From Epithemia pelagica (taxonomy: Eukaryota > Bacillariophyta > Bacillariophyceae > Surirellales > Surirellaceae), in assembly GCA_946965045.2 (NCBI GenBank), contig OX337228.1, forward strand, positions 4,898,001 to 4,962,000: 64,000 nucleotides of DNA, given 5' to 3'. Within the stretch, counting starts at the first letter, position 1; every line of letters begins with the position of its first letter. The notes beneath the pieces were generated by a model. It made no database searches and was not told the origin of the DNA. It saw nothing but the letters and a program-made list of their open reading frames with translations. Of this stretch, positions 30,590 through 39,215 are shown piece by piece. Position numbers and translations under genes: made by a program.

Positions 30590-30644
30590 CTTATATGTCA
30601 TGAGGAGATCACCCATTCATCGTGATCACTATCGATGAAATAAG

Positions 30645-31223
30645 ATGATGGCTCGTGTTGCTCTTTCGATCCTTTTTATTTGCTCTTTGCAGCTTTCGGT
30701 TGCTTTTCAAGCCGTACTTCCCTCATTCAGGGCCTGCAAACCTTCCCATTATGTGGTTGTTTGTTCAATGGGTCTCTTCGATGGCATCAAAGACATGTTC
30801 AACGAAGATGCACAAAGAGAGCGTGAAGAAGCCAGGCAACGTCAACTCGACGAGCAAGAAGCTATCCAACGCGAGATGCTTGAACGAAGACGCAACCCTG
30901 ATAAGATGCAAGAATACATGAATGACCGTAAAGAACGCCTACAGAAATTTGCAGATGACCGAAAAGTATACAATTTTCAAAACAAGGTCGAGCCAGGGTA
31001 CGATCCGTTGACGGACTGGAAACGCCTTAGAGAAGAGGGAAAAATTGAAATCGGTGAAGATTTGAAAAGAGATGAAAATTCTGCTCGGCTTGGCTCGGAA
31101 GGTCTCCAGGAAGTCCGAGTTGACGAAAGAATGCCTTACATTGACCAGGGATACGTTGAAGAGAAGGAAAATGACGAAGGTCCCCTTGGACAACTCTTTG
31201 GTAACCTCTTGGGAAAGAAGTAG
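30645..31223 (+). CDS. Plastid-targeted protein of unknown function
   Basis: Intact 192-aa frame; an in-frame ATG directly follows the first. Residues 1-20 are a signal peptide ending in VAFQ, a good diatom plastid cleavage motif, followed by a short basic transit-like segment. The mature part starts near MGLFDGIKDMF and is a highly charged helix (Arg/Glu/Gln-rich, residues about 50-110). A more ordered region with YDPLTDWKRLREEGKIEIG follows and ends GPLGQLFGNLLGKK. I do not recognise the family. The frame, length and targeting signals support a real gene, expressed from the flank of the MITE that ends 55 bp upstream. Confidence 0.8.
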   Translation: MMARVALSILFICSLQLSVAFQAVLPSFRACKPSHYVVVCSMGLFDGIKDMFNEDAQREREEARQRQLDEQEAIQREMLERRRNPDKMQEYMNDRKERLQKFADDRKVYNFQNKVEPGYDPLTDWKRLREEGKIEIGEDLKRDENSARLGSEGLQEVRVDERMPYIDQGYVEEKENDEGPLGQLFGNLLGKK

Positions 31224-31333
31224 GGATTAGACTAGCAGTTTAATGTTTGACACAGATTCATATTACTGGTCTACTGCCGCATTCGTCGTAATTGATCCTT
31301 CGGACACCTGTGTCATAACATCTAGTGAGAACC

Positions 31334-32554
31334 CTAGCGAGAAAAATCTCTCCGCTCCCTTTCCTGTGAAGAAGGCGGACACTTCTGAGCAGCGGACACT
31401 GATTCCTTCAGTCTCATCATTGTTGTCGAGACAAACTGAGAGATAGACTCGACTTCGTCCGTAGTACGATGAAACTGTTGGTGTTCTAAATTCTTTTGTG
31501 TATCAGAGAGAAATTTCATGTATTGAGAGGAACAAAATGAACAGCAGATTAGGCCTCCTGGTCCCCCTTCTGGACAAAAGTTGTGGTACAAAACATTTTG
31601 GTCATCATAGGTTGCGACATCCCAAGCGATATCCCTCTTGAAAACAGTTGACAAAGACTCAGTTTGCATTTGAGAAGTGTCTTCTTCCGCTCTCTCTAAA
31701 CTTGGAGTTTCTTGTCCTCTGGTTTCATCGTCGGGACCCACCAAACCTACATCAACGGAGCTTGGTTCTTCTTCGACCTGCTTCGTATTGTCCACAGCAG
31801 CCAACCTCTTGTCAGCTGGATTTCGTTCCTCCAGTGCTTTACTTTGTGGACTGCAGTTGTCGTCCTGCGAATCAGTTCTCATCTCCAAGGTCTGGCCCAT
31901 ATTACAGCAGCTCGTTGAAGCAGTGGTAGACTCAAGCATAGATAGACTCGTCATTGTTGCTGATTTCTCTTCGACAACTGCTTGATTGGTGGTGTGATGA
32001 TCTTTGCAAGCCTCAGATAATAGGTTTTCCTGATGTCCCAATTCTTTTCCATCTGCCTTGCAACCCTCTATATCGTCAACCTAAAGAGGAAGACCAAGAT
32101 ATGTTGATGATAATAAGCCTTTCGTATATGCGTCAACCAGATGGAGGAAGTGGTTGTATCCGCTTACCGATTGCGCTTCCTTTGAGTGACCATACTTTAG
32201 ATATTGTTGAATTTTTTCGCGGGCCGCTTTTTGGCTTTTGATTCGCTCTATATTGCCCAGACGACATTTCCTTACTCGTTCTCGAACATACTTTAGTTGT
32301 GCTTTAACCTTGTCGTATTCTTCTTGGCTCATGCCAATCTTTTTCAGATTGGCATCGAGAATGGCTTGATTCCGTGCGCCCACAGCCAGTCGAATTTTCG
32401 CTTTCGACTCTTCGCTCCGATTCTTTCCTTTGTTCCATGGTACGTTCCCTTTATTTGCTTCACCAATCTTTCGTCGACTGGATGTTGTATGGGCATATCC
32501 GCCCTTATCTGTTCGTCGTGCATACGAAGGGAGAACGACCTCAGCATCATCCAT
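31334..32554 (-). CDS. NUMOD3-motif protein, intact copy of a duplicated gene (two exons)
   Basis: Joined as complement(31334..32080, 32168..32554), 377 aa. The 87-nt intron (GTAAGC...CTTTAG) joins in phase 0, giving ...AQS-VDDIEGCKADG. Exon 1 has a basic helix-turn segment, RRKIGEANKGNVPWNKGKNR then SEESKAKI, matching NUMOD3, a DNA-binding module first described in homing endonucleases and also found in plant and algal organelle or nuclear proteins. No nuclease domain is visible. Exon 2 is acidic and low-complexity, with a Cys-rich patch (LICCSFCSSQYMKFL) near the end. It lies in a 1.2-kb duplication whose second copy, at 33957-34896, is broken. Function is unknown; nucleic-acid binding is inference. 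Confidence 0.65.
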
Positions 32555-32778
32555 CTCTCTCTTGTTGTACAGGGTCTTAATTGAAACGATGGACGACCAC
32601 TTTGAGTGTTGAGTGATACACTAAGATGGGGTGTGGGGAATCACTCCCCAGCGAAGATTGTTCGAAGGAAGGAGTATCAATTTCCCTGAACATTTACACG
32701 CTCTACTATTTATACAGACCCGCTCGGGATCGACTCTACTACAAAAGTTGTCTCGATTTCTTCGATCCCCACAAAATG
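31561..32778. repeat. Segmental duplication, copy A
   Basis: It aligns along its whole length with 33950-35105 in the same orientation, with scattered substitutions and a few indels. It includes the NUMOD3 gene (except its 3' end) and the upstream region of the following plus-strand gene. Confidence 0.92.
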
Positions 32779-32930
32779 ATCATGGCCATTGTCTAAATAT
32801 TAGAGCATTAGAGCCCAAAACTGACGATAATGGACGGGTAACCCTGCCGTATTCTGGTCTGGCCTCCCCCCGGCTGGAACCAACAAATAATAACAAGAAC
32901 AACAACAACAACGACACTGTGAACCAAACA

Positions 32931-33908
32931 ATGGACTATCTGCTGTCTCGGCTTGAAAGTGGGACACGGTGGTTATGGCTGCTCGAGCAGCTTGACGAAG
33001 CTGCATCGTTGAGGCGGGTATTTGGACTTGTGCCCGCAAGGACTCAAGTTGTGGCAAGTCAATCCTGCAATATCGCCCTTATCAATCATTATTTGACTGC
33101 GCTGCCAGGAAAGACTTACATTTGCTGCGGCAAGTCTGGAGTCGGAAAAACCATGGCGGCTATGTATCTGTTTCATGGAGATTATAAATTACGTCCTCAC
33201 CGTGGCATCATGATTCGAGCAGGCGACAGCAAAGATATTGCAAGGACTTTTGCTGAATCGGTATACGCTCCAGAGTCTTCACCGGAAATTCACGCCTTAC
33301 TTGTCGCTGCGCTGATGACGAAAGAGCAACGCAGCATGTTCTCTAGCAAAAACAGCCACAAAAAGAGTTGGCACTTACTTGCCAATATTCAATCAGCATT
33401 GCGAGGGATGAAATGTTTCTCTCAACCGTTCGAAGTGGAATTGCTGAAAATGGGAGGCAAGCGGCCCCTACACTGCCCGCGTATTCGTCAACGTTGTCAA
33501 GAGCTGCCTCTTCTGATCATTGATGGTTTGTCAAGCTCACAAGCAAACTCCGATTTTGTTGGTAGACTTTACGAAGAAGTGAAAGACAGGAACGTGTCGG
33601 CGTTAATTCTGGTGAAGGAAGAGGACTGGGCTAATGCACTGATTAGGTTGAATGGTGGAATTCAGATACTACCTGTGGACCAAGTTATCAGTAATCCACG
33701 AGGTGAAAACCTCGAAGAGCCGTTCGTAGAAGTCCCGAAATGGAACCATATGGTGTGGCGACTGGGCGATATAGAGGAGTTTGCGGCCCTGGAGAACATC
33801 ACAGACGTACATCTCCATGAAGGAATGACACCGCAAGATGTCTTGGACTTGCACGCTCGAATAATGAGCAACACAACTGATGACTACGGCTGGGGTAGAG
33901 ATGGATGA
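32931..33908 (+). CDS. P-loop NTPase of unknown function
   Basis: The frame is open from 32631 but lacks an ATG before 32931, and the upstream part contains an Asn repeat within the duplicated leader. From 32931 it encodes 325 aa. A Walker A motif (CCGKSGVGKT) and a Walker B (LPLLIIDGL) mark a P-loop ATPase; no HEAT, LRR or NB-ARC companion domain is recognisable. It lies between the two copies of a duplication. The 5' flanks of this gene and of the AAA ATPase gene at 35153 are homologous, so both may share promoter elements. Not identified further; an upstream exon is possible. Confidence 0.6.
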   Translation: MDYLLSRLESGTRWLWLLEQLDEAASLRRVFGLVPARTQVVASQSCNIALINHYLTALPGKTYICCGKSGVGKTMAAMYLFHGDYKLRPHRGIMIRAGDSKDIARTFAESVYAPESSPEIHALLVAALMTKEQRSMFSSKNSHKKSWHLLANIQSALRGMKCFSQPFEVELLKMGGKRPLHCPRIRQRCQELPLLIIDGLSSSQANSDFVGRLYEEVKDRNVSALILVKEEDWANALIRLNGGIQILPVDQVISNPRGENLEEPFVEVPKWNHMVWRLGDIEEFAALENITDVHLHEGMTPQDVLDLHARIMSNTTDDYGWGRDG

Positions 33909-33949
33909 AGGAACAAGAATATAGGGAGCAATAGACCGTCGTGCCGTGT

Positions 33950-35105
33950 GTCCCCCTTATGGACAAAAGTTGTGGTACAAAACATTTTGGTTATCAAAGG
34001 TTGCGACATCCCAAGCGATTTCCCTCTTGAAAACAGTTGACAAAGACTCATGTTGCATTTGAAAAGTGTCTTCTTCCGCTATCTCTAAGCTTGGAGTTTC
34101 ATGTCCTCTGGTTTCATCGTCGGGACCCACCAAACCTACATCAACGGAGCTTGGTTCTTCTTCGACCTGCTTCGTATTGTCCACAGCAGCCAACCTCTTT
34201 TCAGCTGGATTTCGTTCTTCCAGTGCTTTACTTTGTGGACTGCAGTTGTCGTCCTGCGAATCAGTTCTCATCTCCAAGGTCTCGCCCATATTACAGGAGC
34301 TCGTTGAAGCAGTGGCAGACTCAAGCATAGATAGACTCATCGTTGCTGCCGATTTCTCTTCGAGCACTGCTTGATTGGTGATGTGATCTTTGCAATCCTC
34401 AGACGATAAGTTTTCCTTATGACCCAAATCTTTTCCATCTGCCTTGCAACCCTCTATATCGTCAACCTAAAGAGGAAGACCAAGATATGTTGATGATAAT
34501 AAGCCTTTCGTATATGCGTCAACCAGATGGAGGAAGTGGTTGTATCCTCTCACCGATTGCGCTTCCTTTGAGTGACCATACTTTAGATATTGTTGAATTT
34601 TTTCGCGGGCCGCTTTTTGGCTTTTGATTCTCTCTATATTGCCCAGACGACATTTCCTTACTCGTTCTCGAACATACTTTAGCGCTGTGCTTTAACCTTG
34701 TCGTATTCTTCTTGGCTCATGCCAATCTTTTTCAGATTGGCATCGAGAATGGCTTGATTCCGTGCGCCCATAGCCAGTCGAATTTTCGCTTTCGACTCTT
34801 CGCTCCGATTCTTTCCCTTGTTCCATGGTACGTTCCCTTTATTTGCTTCACCAATCTTTCGTCGACTGGATGTAGAACGACCTCAGCATCATCCATCTCT
34901 CTCTTGTTGTGCAGGGTCTTAATTGAAACGTTGAATACACTATTGTAAGATGGGGTGTGGGGAATCACTCCCCAGCGAAGATTGTTCGAAGGAAGGAGTA
35001 GTAATTTCCTTTAACATTTCCTCCATCTAAGTCTTGTGGACGTACCCGCTCAGGATTGACTCGACTACAAACGTTGTCTCGATATATCTACGATCCCCAC
35101 AAAAT
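33950..35105. repeat. Segmental duplication, copy B
   Basis: Direct repeat of 31561-32778. Relative to copy A it has a 46-bp deletion after 'ggatgt' at about 34873, a small insertion near 34684, a further deletion near 34930 and many substitutions. Confidence 0.92.
33957..34896 (-). pseudogene. Broken copy of the NUMOD3-motif gene
   Basis: The exon-1 ATG (34896) is kept, but the 46-bp deletion about 20 bp downstream shifts the frame and removes part of the N-terminus before the NUMOD3 motif; a 2-nt insertion lies further on. Exon 2 stays open for about 160 codons, but a substitution turns the Glu codon of NFCPEGG into TAA, removing the Cys-rich C-terminus. The splice donor is changed from GTAAGC to GTGAGA but is still GT. 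Confidence 0.85.
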
Positions 35106-35152
35106 GTCACGACGTCTCTACTTTCCGAAAACTCTTTCATGCGCACGGGGCC

Positions 35153-37947
35153 ATGGCGGTCGGAACCTGTTGGTTCGAAGCCACCGAAGATAACACTTTG
35201 TTGGAATGTGTCAAATCGGTCTTAGATGGACGACGATCAAGTCGGGATGAAAGATGCGGCGCTAAGCTCCCCTGTGCAGGCCAGGCAATATTGGCACACG
35301 TTCCTGTTGAACAAGAGCAAGGTATCTATATCGCATCGCCATTGGAAAATCGGATGACAAAACGATTGTCCTACCTATGTCGACAACCTTTTGAATGTCG
35401 AAACATACTTGACCAGATTGACGTCAAGGTCTTATTCTGGTTCGATACTTCAGTTCAGGTGGTTCCAGAGGGACAAGATGATTCAGTTCTCTTCCATCGC
35501 TCCAACGTGTTTGGGTGGCTAGATTTGATCAATCGTAACAATCCACCATTACCCTCCGTATCATGCACAGGGCTTAGGACCTGTCATTTCACTCGGAGGC
35601 TGCTTACAAACTACGATGATGAATGTGAAACGGTGCCATCTGCTGCAGAATTTGAAGAGGATGGTTGTGTGCAGAATATGGGCCATCCAACACCTTTACA
35701 GTCTGTTCGCCTTTGGCAATACACAAGAAAAAGTAAGGCCATCCCTGGTTCACGATATTCATTGGAGGGTTACCAACACATACTATTACAATCTTGCTTG
35801 AAGCGAAGTCTGGTCGGGCGTGTCATCTATTGGGAGGAGGATAGATGGAACTCCAAGATTCGAGCTAGATTTCGGAATGAAGAGCACTGGTTCACCATTG
35901 AATCGCTTACCCCACGGAACAACGAAGGAATTAAGAAAGGCTCTGGCTTGTTCTTCATTGCACCCTCAACATTGATAACATTCTCGTTGCCCCCAAAGCA
36001 AGAGGGAAATCTCTTTCGAAGTGCCATAGGAAACAAGACCCTGGAAACCTCCATATTCGACGGAGAAACCGGAGCGGAGTCCAGAAACCCGTTCTTGTTC
36101 TCCCCCGTTGCCGAAAGCTTGAAAGAGATTCTCGACCTTGTTTTGCTGAGAAAGCAACATACACTAAAAAATTCCTCAGGCTTTCAACCACCAAGAACGT
36201 TTCTTTTGACTGGACCTCCAGGTAAGTTCTCTTTCACCAAGTGTTGTTTCAGACATCGGGTTTACGAGTGGATAGTATGATACGTTGAGCCAGCGATTGC
36301 ATATCATATGTCTTCTTTTGTTCATCGTTTGCTTGAATCACAGGAGTGGGCAAAACATACGCGGTGCGCTCGGCCGTGGAATGTATCAACCAGAATGAGG
36401 GTCAATTTTGCCATTTAGTCTCTTTCGAGGGATCGCATATAGCATCGAAGAACGGAGGCCTCGGTGAAAGTGCCAGAGAGCTTGAAAATCATTTCGATGT
36501 TGCTGCTTCAGTGCTGCGAAGAAGTGATAAAACGGAAATGAATGTCGTCTTGGTGTTTTTAGACGAAGCTGAAGCCCTCGTCTCGTCAACTATTCTGGGA
36601 ACACAACTTGCGTTGATTTTAGACAGGGTCAACAATGACGTCGATTGGGCTGGGATTGTTGTTGTGGCAGCGACCAATCACATCGATAGTATTCCAGATT
36701 ATTTGCGTCGGCCAGGGCGATTTGATCAAGAAATTGCTATTGCACCTCCCTCTGTCGAAGAACGAAAAGAAATCCTGCTTTCCCTTTTGCATCCTCTTCA
36801 ACTCTCCAACTTTTCTAAAGATGAGAACGACATGATTTGGGAGCTTGCCGAGCTGTGTGTCGGATACGTTCCTGCTGATCTGAATGGTCTGCTACGTCGC
36901 GCCATGGTATTACTCTCAAGCTCTCTTGCTACAAAGTCAGAAGATGATCGTAAGGGTGAATCATCAACACTGCCAACGCTGATACGTTTCATGCATCTCG
37001 CAAGAACTGATGTGGGTGCTTCCGCTCTTCGAGATGCGGCATTGAAAGCTCCGCCGACAACCAAATGGGATGAGATTGCCGGGGATCCTGGAGGAGCAAA
37101 GACGGCCCTTCGTCAGGCAATCGAATGGCCACGCACGCACCGAGTGAAATTCGAAGCCCTTGGCCTTCTCCCTCCTAGAGGAATTTTGCTTGCGGGTCCC
37201 CCTGGTTGTGCTAAAACAACATTAGCGAGAGCTGCAGCTGGAGCATCTGGGGTTGCGTTTCTATCATTGGCACCGGCCGATGTTTATGCATCAGCATATG
37301 TGGGCGAGGCTGAGACCATTGTCCGCCGAGCCTTCTCCCTTGCTCGATCGGCGGCCCCATGTGTGCTCTTCTTCGATGAGATTGATGCCATTGTTGGCAG
37401 TAATAATGCAAATGAAAGTTTTCGAATGGGTCGAGGAAATTCAGCTGAGGCTAGAGTACTCAGCACCTTCTTGAATGAAATGGATGGGATTGATGTTGAA
37501 TCATCTTCGGTGGATGGCGTGTTGGTGTTGGCTGCCACCAATCGACTTTGGACGATAGACGCCGCGCTCCTACGTCCAGGGCGGTTTGACAAAGTCATTC
37601 ATGTCCCACCACCAGACGCAGCAGGCCGACGTTCCATCTTGGAGTTACACACGCGGTCGTGGCCTGTGGATGGAAAAGGGATAGACTTTGATCTGCTTGC
37701 AAGTGATGAATGGACAATGAATATGACAGGAGCGGAAATAGTAGGGGCTTGTCGTGACGCTGCGCTCTCCGCGTTGCGTGAGACCATTTCACTCGACGGG
37801 GCTGTTGATGTGAGGGTCCAGCAACGACATCTGGAGGACGCTTTGGCCCATGTGCGCCCTCTTCTTGCCGATCTCAATGATTCAGGGGAACAAACTGACC
37901 GAGAGCGATACAAGAACGCGCCTGTTGATTCATCGCGCAAAGGTTGA
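35153..37947 (+). CDS. AFG2/SPATA5-like double AAA+ ATPase (two exons)
   Basis: Joined 35153..36221 and 36344..37947, 890 aa. The 122-nt intron (GTAAGT...CACAG) splits the first Walker A and restores TGPPG-VGKTYA. D1: GPPGVGKT (about 354-361), Walker B VFLDEAEAL (Asp430), arginine-finger region RRPGRFDQE. D2: GPPGCAKTTLARAAAG (about 640), Walker B VLFFDEIDAI (about 700), LRPGRFDKVIHVPPPD. The GPPGCAKT form in D2 is characteristic of AFG2/Drg1 and SPATA5/SPATA5L1, hexameric CDC48-family ATPases that release Rlp24 and other factors from cytoplasmic pre-60S particles. The 350-aa N-terminus is divergent and not recognisably the CDC48 N-domain. NOC1 and GAR1 nearby also serve ribosome biogenesis. 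CDC48 itself is less likely because of the D2 P-loop and the N-domain. Confidence 0.85.
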
Positions 37948-38001
37948 TTGACCACCATAGGCTCTATTTTAACGACATCTAACACAGATGGTGTTTGATA
38001 T

Positions 38002-38904
38002 CTACTTTTTCTTAGTTTTCTTTTGCACGACTACTTTGCCGTGAGTTTTGGCTTCATTGTAGTCCAGCTTAGATGTGGGCGACGCGTCTTCTAGTAAACC
38101 CAAAAGCTTTTGCATAAAGGTGGGAAGGGTTTCTTCGTCGTTTTCTGCCATATAGCGAGGGCACCGTGCTCGGATCAAACAGGGGTGACCCTTCTCCAGA
38201 AAATCATTTATTCGTCCGATTTGTCGCATCAAGTCGTTCTCGGCTATCGCAACTTTGAACGAGAATTCTTTGCGCTCCAATGTGTTCTTAGAAGATGATT
38301 GTTTCTTCTTTTCATGATAGACAACACCCGCAAAGGAGGCCGCTTTGATGACGGGGATATCTGTTTGTAGCGCAACAGCAATAAGATCAAGCTCTCTGTC
38401 AACTGCAACCTGAATGGCAGTGGACAAGGAAACCAAATCGGAAGATGAAACCATCTTCCCCTCCTCATTTTTCTCTGTCACTAATCTTACTTCAACACCA
38501 TCCGGAGTCTTCGAAGGATGATTCTTCATTATTGCCGAGACAAGCTGCTCATTCGTTAAGTGCCCGCTTTTTTCTTTTGATTTTCCCGATTTTCTGCCGA
38601 AGGCACGTCTTTGTACCCACGGAAAATGATTCGTCTCCCAGCCGCTATGTGGTTGACTTGCTGATGTATATGACAAGTGACAACGACCTTGGCAACCGGC
38701 GAATGGACGCGTCGATACTGTTCCAACCAGCCAATTTGCCAATCCTCGTGAACAATCCTGCTGCCATCTCGAAAACGAACGCAACGGCTTGCACCAGTTC
38801 GCTAGAGCTGCTACTTTCGGTTGTCTCGAAATCAGAATATCCGCATTCAGTTTACATAAGAAACTCATGCTCAACCAGTGTTTCATGGACCAGAGTCTCG
38901 GCAC
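38002..38904 (-). CDS. Organellar translation initiation factor IF-3
   Basis: Intact 300-aa frame. The C-terminal half carries both IF3 hallmarks: the N-domain end (VDRELDLIAVA, then PVIKAASFAGVVYHEKKK) and the C-domain (KEFSFKVAIAENDLMRQIGRI ... FLEKGHPCLIRARCPRY). IF3 binds the small subunit, prevents premature joining of the large subunit and proofreads the start codon. The 110-residue N-terminal extension is basic and lacks a signal peptide with an ASAFAP-like motif, so a mitochondrial location is more likely than plastid. Its 3' end faces the AAA ATPase gene, 54 bp apart, and its 5' end is shared with NOC1 over 311 bp. Confidence 0.85.
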   Translation of the reverse strand: MPRLWSMKHWLSMSFLCKLNADILISRQPKVAALANWCKPLRSFSRWQQDCSRGLANWLVGTVSTRPFAGCQGRCHLSYTSASQPHSGWETNHFPWVQRRAFGRKSGKSKEKSGHLTNEQLVSAIMKNHPSKTPDGVEVRLVTEKNEEGKMVSSSDLVSLSTAIQVAVDRELDLIAVALQTDIPVIKAASFAGVVYHEKKKQSSSKNTLERKEFSFKVAIAENDLMRQIGRINDFLEKGHPCLIRARCPRYMAENDEETLPTFMQKLLGLLEDASPTSKLDYNEAKTHGKVVVQKKTKKK

Positions 38905-39215
38905 TTATTCACTTCGTCCACCATTGTCTCTTCTTGGACAAAACAAAAATGCGATACACAATGCTGATACTCTCGAGATTTATCATGTGAACATTGTATA
39001 ATATAGTTCTGTAAAATACTCAAAATGTATTCTGAGGAGTGTTTTTGCGACTTAGAAAAGATCGCATCCGTACCGTGGTCAGACGAACACTGAGAGCCAA
39101 GAAAAATCTCATCCCTTCCCTCATCTTTTCTGTCGTCGGCGTCCCATCGAAAGAATCGATACAATAGGAGAACGGCGAAATTCCGTTGTCGTACCTAGCG
39201 TCGCAAAAGGCCACC

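Noticed and set aside
31648-31985. Plus-strand frames of about 100 aa duplicated at 34037-34374
   Set aside because: They are conserved only because both copies of the NUMOD3 gene lie on the opposite strand; they start from non-homologous sites and have no domain.
32631-32930. N-terminal 100 codons of the P-loop frame
   Set aside because: No ATG; starts at GTG, contains an Asn run and lies in the duplicated leader region, so I treat it as non-coding unless an upstream exon is found.
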